A stretch of 64,000 nucleotides of DNA from Pelodera strongyloides (Eukaryota; Nematoda; Chromadorea; Rhabditida; Rhabditidae), in assembly GCA_036852015.1 (NCBI GenBank), contig JAANDG010000369.1:62001-126000 (forward strand), in the 5' to 3' direction. The notes beneath the pieces are model-generated. The model did no database searches. It worked only from the letters and a program-made list of their open reading frames with translations, and was not told the origin of the DNA. Below, piece after piece: positions 36,506-47,200 of the stretch. Both the position numbers and the translations under genes were made by a program. Within the stretch, counting starts at the first letter, position 1, and each line of letters starts with the position of its first letter.

Positions 36506-39500
36506 ATGTCGAATACTATGTATCCCCTTACACCTTATTTCTCTTCTGAAGATGGAGTGGCTGTGAAGCCAGCGAAGGTAGCTTTCTTTATCCATTGTTT
36601 GATGAAACTGGATGTTGAGTCGAAATACTATTTTTTCAATTGCAGGTAATGTGAATATATCTAACTGTAGTTAGTATTGTATGATGGTCTCACACACTCA
36701 CAGAGTTTTTATATTATTGTTTGTAGTGAGAAAAATGCGGTCCTGATTAATTCGACATTATGTGTAATATGTATTTAGGTGATGTACGATGCTTCAAGTT
36801 ATCACGATGGGGCTTGCGGCGGAGATGATGTACAAGACTCCGATGAGGTTTCTTTTTCTTTACTCATTTGCTTGGGCATTCCTATTTCATAATATTGTAC
36901 ATCGTGAGATTATTTCGCCATTTGTCATACAATTTGTGTTGCAACTTGAGGTATCTCAGATCAGATAGTTACCTAACATTCTAGCCTGTCTTCCTCGATC
37001 CCGTCAAAATCATCGAACAGAAACAATTGGAACTCATCAAGAAACTTCAAAATCTCGGTAAATAACCAGTTCATCTTTTTTTGTCCTTGGATGTTAGTTG
37101 ACTTTTTGTATTTTGAATCTCGACAGTTTTAAAGTTTTAATTTGTTTCCATAATTGTTTCTATTTTTGGTGCGTCACACATGTTATATTATTTGAGGTGA
37201 CACAATCAATGCTGTACTGGCTGAAAGTGGCAAGAAGGCTCCAGTTAACTCTGTGAAGGGAAAACCAGCCAAAGGACAACAGAGCGCTTCAAACACTGAA
37301 AAGAAGGAGACCAAGGAGACGAGTGCCCAGCCTGCCGCTGCGAACAAGAAGGTACTACTTTGCGTTTGTATCTTAATCCTAGAACGCACATAAGTGGAGA
37401 CTAATTTGTACCATATGATATCTCTTTGTCTTTTTATTAAGTGTCTGTTGTGATATGTGGCCAAAATATTGTGTTAATTTTAGGATTCAAAGAAAGAGAA
37501 AGAAGCCAAAAAGGAGGCACGAAAGGAAAACAAGGCCAAGGCTCTTGGAGCGGGAACTGCGGTGAAGTCTGCAAAAGGCGTCAGCTGCAAGCCTTGGGTT
37601 ATAAAGGTACCTTTATTATGTATTTTATTTTTCTTTCAAGGATTCTCGTGTTAGTGCTGTCATTTTTATTTTTATTCTTCTTAATAATCTAATCTTATAA
37701 CCTACCGCATGAGAAATGAGAAGCCCAGCCTCAGTATATGTCCCTATGAGTCTGTCCCGGCAATTTCCATCTTTCTTTTCAAAGTAAAATTCCGGCTGTT
37801 TTTTGAAACGCATCATGGGCACCTGAATTCTTATGTATTTGTGCTAAATTGCTCGAATTTAGCTCGATTATTATAATTTATGCTCTATGCTGTGCTGTTT
37901 TGCGTAAGATGCGTAAGAATGCTGGTGTACTCTATGTGTTTCAAAAGCTGGCCAGTATTTTGCTTTAAGAACAAAACGTTTTTCGTTTATTTATAACTTT
38001 ATAACTTGATTTAAGGAGGAAAAGCGCGAGGCAGAGAGTGGTCAGTCGATTGCGGCCTGCTTGCCCCCAAGGTTGACATCCTTCACGACGCAACCGGCCG
38101 GCGCCCTCCAACTTTCTGTCACGCAGGAAGACCTTTCTTGGGTTCAATTGTTGTCACAGGTATGTTACAATTCCTCCATTTTTCTTTGTATTCCGTTTTT
38201 ACACATTTTACCGTCATTGCGTGGGTGGATACTCTTTATTGGGCTTTCGCTTTCGTTTAAAGTTGAATTGTTGAATACATCATATATATAATTTTAAACG
38301 TTTGCCCGTTGTCCGTAAAGGTTTACGGTAATTATTAGTTGGATTATATAAAAATAAGTGTTTTCTAGGTCGGTTCCAAACGCGGTGTTTCATTTGTCGG
38401 AAAGGTGTTGAACAAAGCCGAGTCCGCGAAAACCACGGTGACCGTCAGTCTGTCAAGTAGGACATTTTACTTTTATTGTCTTTTTGAATTAGAATTACAT
38501 TATTACATATCCTTGTGACTCGGTTTCCTACATCCTTCCTGACTTCGACTATTTTCCAAAATAATTTTATATATGCGGTTTGATGACTCTGTTTTAGATG
38601 AGGTATCAGTGAAGTCAGACAACGGAAGCAGTATTTTGAAGGGCCGAATCGCCGTTTGGAAGGTTTGTTTTCCTGTCTAGTACCAGGTTCTACTCGTTCT
38701 ACTTGCTGCATTATTGTGTTGTATTGCACATTATTGTATTACTGAGTTGAGTGAAACTGCGTTTTACTTTCTTTCCTTCTTTTCATTGATTGGTTTTTTT
38801 TTCGGATTTCGGGCATATGTGTTTACCGCAATTGCAGTATCCTTGTTATGAATATGAATGCTTATTGTCCAGGTACTGGGCAGTGTGCTGGGTCTCTTCT
38901 CATTCGGTGCAACACACGCCATTCACGCCACCCATACTCATTTGTGGTTGAGACAAATAGACGATGTGCTGTTGAATTCGCAGTTTAAGGTATGCTCATT
39001 TTACAATATATTGTTTTCAACGCAATGCACTACCGTGGCTTCTAGCCATAAGGGCGCGTTCGGGATTGATTTTTCCGAAAGGAAACCATGCAAGTTCATC
39101 GTTCGGGATGGACATTTTGGAAACGTTTTCTCCAAGCATTAGAACGTTTCCAAAATGTCCATCCCGAACGTTGAATTTGCATGATTTCCTTCCGGAAAAT
39201 CAATTCCGAACGCGCCCTAAACCAATGCGGAAAATGACGCATCGACCATTTCCGGGTTGGTCTGAACACCTCCGCAAACCATTACAACTTATATGTAATT
39301 TGGCGAAACATATTTTTTTTTATCAATACCGACCATTTCCGCATAGGATTTAGACCATTTCCGGAATCAATTTAAATATATGAAACATCGCGTTGTTAGC
39401 ACCATGTTATGCATCAAAATTCCAGTGTCGATGTTTGCATAATTACACTATCAGTAGGAAAATAGTTGTTCCACGACCGGTCGTTTCGTTTGGACTAAAA

Positions 39501-39689
39501 GCGACTGCTATATTTCAGGATACGCTTATGCGGTCCGCTTCGCAGTTTCTATCCGGAAATGACACGCTGGGTGTGCAGTTTGGAGTTTCTTTGGCCGATG
39601 TGGTTGCATTTTCGCTTCTTTCGTCAGTTCCTAACAAACCCAACAATGTGGAGTCGTGGGCCAATCGAGTTCAGCAGACCCTAGCCTAA
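36506..39689 (+). CDS. AIMP2: AIMP2-like (p38) scaffold of the multi-tRNA-synthetase complex
   Basis: Scaffold protein that in animals holds aminoacyl-tRNA synthetases together in the cytosol. Exons: 36506-36577, 36779-36847, 36985-37057, 37197-37351, 37484-37606, 38016-38159, 38369-38456, 38598-38662, 38873-38989, 39519-39689; joined in frame, 358 residues (human 320). An N-terminal helix (IIEQKQLELIKKLQNLG, about 54-70) corresponds to the AIMP2 leucine-rich helix. The C-terminal part is GST-C-like: FSFGATHAIHATH, then SASQFLSGNDTLGVQFGVSLADVVAFSLL, matching human FGQKHNAVNAT and LAGNELTVADVV by recollection. Between them residues 80-150 are Lys/Glu/Ala-rich, longer than I recall from human. 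Identification rests on the C-terminal motifs and overall order. A CTTTAG acceptor about 35 bases before the ATG fits trans-splicing. Confidence 0.72.
37778..37968. mobile_element. Palindromic TTAA-flanked MITE, class TTAAAGCGAAAT
   Basis: Older copy in an AIMP2-like intron. The left TTAA has decayed (TTCAAAGTAAAATTCCGG); the right end TATTTTGCTTTAA is intact. It ends about 47 bases before the next exon. Confidence 0.78.
39051..39218. repeat. GGGCGCGTTCGGGA palindromic element, full copy
   Basis: 168-bp hairpin-forming inverted repeat in the last AIMP2-like intron. Left GGGCGCGTTCGGGATTGA and right TCAATTCCGAACGCGCCC mirror each other, with CTCCAAGCATTAG as the loop. A half copy lies at 18051-18143. 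Confidence 0.8.
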
Positions 39690-39890
39690 GTGCCTAAGCT
39701 AAGCTCTTTGTTATTTTATCACTTTCGAACGAGTAGAGTAACGAGCCATTTCCTTTTGGTTCTTTTGGTCCTTTTCCGTGTAGTTCTGAGTACTGTGCGT
39801 CGAAATTCGAAATTAAACAATGCCTCTTACTTTTGTGGCGAGTGTTTATTCCTTCGTTGTTTGAGTGCTATGAGCATGCAACAAATCATA

Positions 39891-39896
39891 AATAAA
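39891..39896 (+). terminator. Poly(A) signal of the AIMP2-like gene
   Basis: AATAAA 202 bases after the stop, with a second AATAAA at 40191-40196 about 150 bases before the mS25 start. Confidence 0.5.
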
Positions 39897-40347
39897 ACAC
39901 AGTGCCCTTAGCTTACGCATGGTGAGTTCGACTATTTCACAGTGTTAAGCTTATTGTTCCTTACTTACAATTAGATGCATTTGGGGGTAGCGGTAGCTCC
40001 TGAGTTTTTCATTCTGTTGTTGTTTTGGGAGAAGTAGTTTTCTCTTTGCACTCGCAACTTTTGTTACTCAAAAACTGTTTTCTGGTCAGCGTATGAACTG
40101 AATTTGAGGTGTCTCAATTACTTTAATATTTAGACTCGGTGTGGCGTGGGTCTATTGTTTTGTTTTAGATGTCTATTGTTTGGCAAAATGAATAAAGAGT
40201 TTGTTTTAGCTGTTTCTATTATCGTTTGTTTGAACTAAGTGGTGTGACTGCCAAGGAGTCCTATCTGATTTTTTTGCCGAATGGGCGATTTATGTTCGCT
40301 TACTTTATTGTTATTGTTGCTTTAAAAATAACTTTTAGGACCAGAAA

Positions 40348-42071
40348 ATGCCGTTCATGCATGGAACTATGCCGCTTCGGCGGACGTTTTACTTCCTTCA
40401 ACAAGGAAAGATTAAATTCCGGGATAATGTTTCGGTTAGTTTTTTTAGCTTCGTCTGCGGATGTTTTTTTATTTACGTCTTAGCTCTTCTGTTTGCAAAG
40501 AAAATTATGCATTTCGATGGAACTGGGAACGTAGTATGTTTTAAAGCGAAATGCTGGCCGGTTTTTGAAACGCATCTCAAGTATTTGAAATCCTGTGCAT
40601 TTATGCAAAGCGTGTCTAATTAGGGTCTAGTTTTTAGTCTGATTTATGCGCATTTGCATATGCTGCATAAAAAAGCAGGTGTACGCAATGAGTTTCAAAA
40701 TCAAAAACCGGCCGGTATTTCGCTATAAGGCGTTATGAATCTGGAATTTTAGGTATTTTCCATGGGATTTCACCGTCGTCCTACAGAAGAGCAAATGGGA
40801 GCCAGAGATTTTGTGTTTTGGCATTGGGCCCAATTACAGGTATTTTTGTTTGAGTAACGATTTTTTTCGTTTTCAAGTTCATTCATTCCTGGGTAAGTTC
40901 TAAGAGTGTCTATATTTAGTACCACAATCCATCTGTGCAATTGGTGAAGCATGTCGATACTGTGATCACGCCATTTGCAAAGGCTTATTTGGGTTTGTTG
41001 GAGTTTTCGAGTTTTCTTATCGGCATTATTTGACACCTGTCAATTCAATCGTCCATGATTGAGGCTTTGTTTCAAGCATTCTAGAAATGGTTTGTAATTT
41101 CATGTTTACTCAGTGGGTAATTATTGTTATCTTTATTTCTGTCCCATTGTAGATGATGGTCGTGAGGTGTTGTTTGACCTGGAGGGACTGAATCGAGAAG
41201 AAATTGAAGTGCAATTGGCAAAAACACTAGGGAAGACGGAATTGGTAAGTAATTATTGGAACTATTGGGTGACAATTGACAATGTATGCGGAATGTTGAC
41301 AGTGTGTGATATGGTGGGAAGATTTTACATGTCCATTGTCCTGAGGTGTGGAGCTACTTGATTTTCCCCTTGAAAAGTTGAGTATTTTTGTTAATTTCAA
41401 CGGGGTGTGATATTTCTATTATTAAGGGTTTGCTTGCATGTTTTTGAGTAAACAAGAAACTGTTTGCTTTTGTCATCTAGGTTCGAAAACGTGAAAGCTT
41501 GGAAGCTATTGCAAAAGTGAACCCAGCCGACTTCGGATCCAAGTGCCAAAGACAGTGCATGTGCGAGGTGAGCTTTAATTATTATCGACTTTACCATTTA
41601 TTCAGTTCGGTTGAGACTTTGAGATTCTCATATTCTCTACTTGAAGGTAGTACAGATAGTTAAGCGAAGCCCTATGCGAACTGAATATGTTTACAACGTG
41701 AAACTTCGCGCCATCATCGCGCATAAAAAAGGGTGTGCCACAGGGGCGCCAGGGGTGCGCTAACTCCATGTGGCGCACTTGGCACCTGCCGCGCCTTCCC
41801 TAAATGGTGCGCCAAGTGAAATAGAACATCTGCGTGCGGCGCACCCACCGCTCACCCTAGTGGGGGTGCGCCGCGCGCCAGCGGCGGCCCCTTATTTTGT
41901 GCGCGGAGTTTCACCAGTGTAGATATAAACCCTCACAGTCATTAGCTGGTTCTGTTTTTTTTGTTTACGACATTCATTTTTTAGGTTCAAGGGCAACACC
42001 CTTGCACCGGACTACTGTACGCCCCCAAGCATCTGACAGGAAAACACCGATGGAACCATAACCTCATTTAA
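40348..42071 (+). CDS. mrps-25: Mitochondrial ribosomal protein mS25 (MRPS25)
   Basis: Small-subunit mitoribosome protein with a thioredoxin-like L51/S25 fold. Exons: 40348-40434, 40753-40839, 40920-40992, 41153-41244, 41481-41567, 41985-42071; joined in frame, 170 residues (human 173). Recognisable blocks: PLRRTFYFLQQGKIKFRDNV at the N-terminus, FVFWHWAQLQYHNPSVQ, DDGREVLFDLEG, ADFGSKCQRQCMCEVQGQHP and LTGKHRW. The cysteines of the C-x3-C-x-C region and the following PC are conserved with human, consistent with a metal or iron-sulphur site. The ATG follows a TTTTAG acceptor by 9 bases. Same orientation as the AIMP2-like gene 658 bases upstream. A MITE fills intron 1 to within 24 bases of exon 2. 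Confidence 0.93.
40541..40728. mobile_element. Palindromic TTAA-flanked MITE, class TTAAAGCGAAAT
   Basis: Copy in mS25 intron 1. The left end TTAAAGCGAAATGCTGGCC is intact, the right end has CGCTATAA in place of CGCTTTAA. Confidence 0.85.
41688..41927. repeat. GC-rich palindromic element, copy 2
   Basis: In the last mS25 intron. ACAACGTGAAACTTCGCGC at the left is mirrored by GCGCGGAGTTTCACCAGTGT at the right, around a core of GGTGCGCC/GGCGCACC inverted repeats. Confidence 0.6.
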
Positions 42072-44210
42072 GAGTTTTTTATTTATACGTTCTTCTAACT
42101 ATAAAGTGGCGAGGGTGGCTGAGATATCTGATTGTTTCTCCGACCGTCACACAGATATCGCGATGCCTGGTTGTTTTGTCTGGAATGAGTCCCTTCTACT
42201 TCTAAACCAGCCAACGGTGCCAATTTAACTTTTTGACTCGATTAATAGAGTGAAAATGGTGTTTTCCACTTACACTCGCATTTTCGTAGTCACATGTACA
42301 TATTTTTTGGTAGATGTTGTGTTTCTAGATAGGTACGTCTTGTCGTTAGTTTGTTCGTTTGTTGTTTCTTTCACATAAAATTTGTTAAGTGAGCTTCTAT
42401 CTTTGACTATTTCTTCGGACGCGATACAGTAGTGTTTTTTTTTAACTGTCGTTCCGCAATGCTTTTGTTTGCTTTGAAATCCGCCGTGCGGCTCAAAACA
42501 CTTGTGATGAGATCTTGTCACAGAGCACGCCGGTGACATGACAAGAAGTTCATCATTAAATCTCGGTGTTTTCTCGCGCAAAACATTGCCTCTCAACACC
42601 TTGATATGATGATGAAATTCTTGCCGCGGTGTTTTGCGCAAGAAAACACCGAGATTTTATGATGAAATTTTTCCCTGGAAAACACCGTAACACCGAGCTA
42701 CGGTGTTTTGCGCGAAAAAGCCGGGATTTGATGATGAACTTCTTGTCACGCTGTTTTGCTCTAGAAAACACCGTGCCACGGTGTTTTTGCTCGAGAAAAC
42801 CTAGATTTGATGATGAAATTCTTGCCACGGTGTTTTGTCCTAGAAAGCATTGTGCCACGATGAAAACACCGAGATTTGATGATGAAATGTTTGCCCTGGA
42901 AAACACCGTGCCACGGTGTTTTGCGCGAGAAACCCGAGTTTTGATGATGAAATTCTTGCCACGCTGTTTTGCCCTAGAAAACACCGTGCCACGGTGTTTT
43001 TGCGGGAGAAAACCGAGGTTTGGTGACTTGCCGCGGTGTTTTGCTCGAGGAAGCACCCGAGATTTGATTGTGAAATTCTTACCGCGGTGTTTCGCCCTAG
43101 AGAACACCGTAACACCGAGCTATGGTGTTTTGCGCGGAAAAGCCGGGATTGATGATGAAATTCTTGCCACGGTGTTTTGCCCTAGGAAACAGCGTAACAC
43201 CGTGCCACGGTGTTTTGCGGGAGAAAACCGATATTTGATGATGAAAAACACCGAGATTTGGTGAGTGAAATTCTTGCCACGGTGTTTTGCCCTAGGAAAC
43301 AGCGTAACACCGTGCCACGGTGTTTTGCGCGAGAAAACCGATATTTGATGATGAAAAACACCGAGATTTGGAGTGAAATTCTTGCCACGGTGTTTTGCCC
43401 TAGGAAACAGCGTAACACCGTGCCACGGTGTTTTTGCGGGAGAAAACCGATATTTGATGATGAAAAACACCGAGATTTGGTGAGTGAAATTCTTGCCACG
43501 GTGTTTTGCCCTAGGAAACAGCGTAACACCGTGCCACGGTGTTTTGCGCGAGAAAACCGATATTTGATGATGAAAAACACCGAGATTTGGTGAGTGAAAT
43601 TCTTGCCACGGTGTTTTGCCCTAGGAAACAGCGTAACACCGTGCCACGGTGTTTTGCGCGAGAAAACCGATATTTGATGATGAAAAACACCGAGATTTGG
43701 TGAGTGAAATTCTTGCCACGGTGTTTTGCCCTAGGAAACAGCGTAACACCGTGCCACGGTGTTTTGCGCGAGAAAACCGATATTTGATGATGAAAAACAC
43801 CGAGATTTGGTGAGTGAAATTCTTGCCACGGTGTTTTTCAACGGAAATGTTTCAGTTACCGTATGTTATATCATGTGCCAATATTCCAAAATAATTATTA
43901 ATTAACGACAAGCAACATTTATTTTATGCTTTGCATGTTAATAAGAAGGAAAGTGTTGAGCTGTTGATTGAAATATCAAATGTTTTTGCAAAACTTTTAA
44001 ACGGTTATAATATGAAATTTTTATGTGTTTCTTTTCTTGCTTTTCCCTTCGCTTGCGGTCTGAAATGAAGATCTATTATATTAACTGTAACTTCTTCCAA
44101 TATACTTTTATTAATAAAAATACATGTCTCAAATGAACGCAAGTGTGTTTGAAACGAAGTGGCGTGACTTATGGTAAGTGTACTTACATTTCTCGCTAAA
44201 GGTCTATCAG
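42072..44210. other. Intergenic stretch between convergent genes
   Basis: Mostly the 110-bp tandem array (42545-43846). A minus-strand poly(A) signal (TTTATT on the plus strand at 44107-44112) lies about 100 bases beyond the stop of the lysine-rich gene. Otherwise AT-rich with no supportable gene. Confidence 0.6.
42545..43846. repeat. 110-bp tandem array with hairpin units
   Basis: From 43161 the word TTCTTGCCAC recurs at 43161, 43271, 43379, 43490, 43600, 43710 and 43820, giving six near-identical units of 108-111 bp. The part from 42545 to 43160 is a diverged, shuffled version of the same words. Each unit holds AACACCGTGCCACGGTGTT, an almost perfect palindrome. The long open frames on both strands are by-products: 110 is not a multiple of 3, so unrelated frames follow each other, and there is no start or splice context. 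Confidence 0.92.
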
Positions 44211-47200
44211 TCAAGCTATCCCTATTTCTCTTGTACTCTCTCTCTCTCTGTCAGGCACTCTCTCCCTAGAGTTTGTCTTTCCTATTCCTCTCACCTTTTT
44301 GCGTCTCTGTCTATTCTCCACAATATGTTTCTTCTTCTTTCTCTCTCCCGAGGCAGCCTTTCTCTCCTTTGAGTTGGACTGTTCGTGTGTGGATACCGTA
44401 TTCTTGGTTCTGCCCGCCTTCTTCTCAGCCTCACTCTTAGTTACATTCCCCATAATTGTCTGCGCAACACTCCTTGTCTTGCTCATCTTGTCCTTAGATT
44501 CCTGCGTTCTGGCCGCGGCAAAGTGTTTGTTGGGTTTTGCCGTTTGCACCTCCCGCCCTGCAAGTGTAGCACTTCGTTTGGTTGGAGTTCGAGGTTTAAC
44601 ATCGGTGGAGCGTACCTCACCCATAACAGTGTCGGTACCAGCGCGCTTCATGGTAGACACCCTGTCGGGTGAAGTTGCCCTCTTCTGTGGGTTCCTTGAT
44701 GCCGCCTCGTTTTGTCTTTTCTCGTCAGAGTGATCCATCATCCGCTCTTTGGAGCGTGTCGGCTTATGACAGTTCTCCTTCGACTTCATATCTGTCTCGT
44801 TTGCTTTACGGGCTTCCTTCGAATTGGATGCCTTCACTGTTTGCGCATTGCTTACTTGGGGAGACTTGTGATTTTCACGGCTTGACACCTTCCGACCGCG
44901 ATCCTTTTCTGGGGATTTTACCAGCTTGGCCACCTCACGAAATCCCTTTGTCATGTTTTTCTTCTTCGGAACGGCGATGCGATCCAACACCCGAGAATCT
45001 TTACTGTCGCTCTTGTGCGGAGTGTCAGCGCTCGCCGAATTAGATTTCGAGTGTTTATTGGGGTCATCACTTCCCTGAGGTGACTTCTTGTGAATAGGAT
45101 CACTCGGTAATTCTAGTATAGCTGGCGGTAGCGGGTACCGTTGAGAAAGTGGACTTGTAGGATCAACGTGTGGTGATGTGAGCGGAGATACAAGCGGTAT
45201 GGCTAGTGGCGATGGAGCAGTTCGGTTCTTCTGAACCTTCACACCTCTATCGGACGATTTCTTCGGCGTCTTTCCCTTTTGTTTCTTATCGGCCGATTTG
45301 TCAAGGTGGGCGTCTGTTGGCGACTTAGGCTTCGCCTTTCCATCCCCAGATCTTGGTTGTTCTTTGTGCTGATCAGCATGTTTGTCCACTGGAGAATCAT
45401 TCTTTGACGGCTCAGCGGATGGTTTCGGTTTATGATTCGTCTTATTCTCGGGCATATGGGCCCCTCCAGACTTTTGAGACTTGTTTGATCTGTCGGCCAA
45501 AGACTTGCAAGATCGCAGTTCATCAGTCTTCACCTTCTCTGATTTGTGAGACGGCTCCTCATCTGTGTCTTTCCTCAACGATGGACAGTTGCATAAAGTG
45601 TCTTCGAGTGCGTCCTTGGCCTTCCGACTCGAACTTCTCAAATCCGTGTTTGTGGTCGTCTCTTCTGAAGTTGTCCCACCTTTCACCTTTCGCTTCTTGG
45701 CTTTGACCGGGATAATCGGTCCCTTTTGTGGCTTCAGTTTCACGTCGGCATCAAGGTCTTTGAACGTGATCAGTCGGACTTGTCGCTTCTTTGTAGTAGG
45801 AGTCGAACCAGTAACTGACTGGTTACCAGACTGACTTTGAAGGTTGGTATCTGACCCACACTGGGTCTTCTCTGGACTCAGGCCTGCCCACTGTCTATTC
45901 GTGTCATGAAGACTGTCATCCAGTGTCTGATGGTCTGCGATGACGTCATCGGTGTCAGAACCAGCAGCCATACCGCGTCGATTCTTGCCCTGAAAGAAAA
46001 GAAAACCGCATTGACGACACGGATCATTTGATAGTTTGACCGGGCAAAAAGTTTATTGTCAAGGGTTAGGAGAGTCTCTCGAGGCACAAGCTTTGTGTTC
46101 TACGGTCAAACTCCGTGCAATCAAGCGGTTTTCCTTGCTATTCAGGGCACTAATACGGGGCGGCTGCTTGGTTCAAAATAGTTGTGCATGGAGCTTAATC
46201 TGGGCACAAAGCGAGCACCCCGGGAGTCATCAGCCCTTATTGATTGATTGGTGTGCTGAATCTTACCGCTGTAGTGTTTGAACACAATAATTAACCAATT
46301 AAAAGCAAAATCAATAATTACCCTCTTCTTGCTTTTTTCATTGTCTCGCTTTTTGGAGGTTTTGGGAACCTGAAAAGATTTTATTTTACGTAAAAAAACG
46401 AAAATTATGATAAAAACGTTTCTACGCGAAAGTGCTTATTTTTTTATAATCACCAAATTCAAGTACCTTTTTCGATTTCTTTGATTTTTTCGAATCGACC
46501 ACTGGTACTGGTGGCCCGAGAAGACTTGGATTTCCTTTCTAAAAATTTGCTACATTGCTATATATGATGTGAAGCCATTATTTATCAAAGCTGTTTAGAC
46601 CATGGCATGGTCAGTTGCAAGTAAAAAATAGGCATGTGAATGTGAAGTTAGGCATGTAAACTAATAAGGGAAGCTAATATGCCTGGGAAGCAAATGAATA
46701 CCTCAAATGCAGACATCTTCTTTCCGTCTGTAACTGGAGCTTTTGTGCCAGGTTCTACTTTTGGTTTCTTGGAATTTTCCTCGGCAGGACCTTTCTTATC
46801 TCCTAAAACGTGAATCGTTTAACCAAATGTTCAAGCTCCACGCTTTTGTTCGAGTAACAACAAATCATCCTTATAAGGCGCGCAGCTTCCAGGTACACGG
46901 GATTCTAGCAATTGACACTCGACAGTTTTTAGATAAGAATCTAAAGTAGTGTTGAAGAATGAAGCTGGTGGATATTTGCCCCATAGAAAACGTACCTTCT
47001 TTTCCCTTTTCGTTCTTTTTTGATTTGTCCGATTTGGCTGAAGATTCGGGCTCTTTTCTCTTCTTTGAACTGTCATTTGAAGCGACCTCTGGAATATAAT
47101 GGAATAATTTATGATTCAGTCCGAAATCGAAATAAAAAATTAATCACGTTATCGTAATGACCGAGCCCTTACGAACAACAAACAAAAGAGCCTTTTCGAA

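Noticed and set aside
42629..43593. Long open frames on both strands (up to 211 codons) over the tandem array
   Set aside because: The 110-bp period is not a multiple of three, both strands are open, and there is no splice or homology support; the openness comes from the repeat.
44299..45834. Plus-strand open frames opposite the lysine-rich gene
   Set aside because: They are antisense shadows of the large terminal exon of the minus-strand gene, whose Lys/Ser-rich codons leave other frames open.
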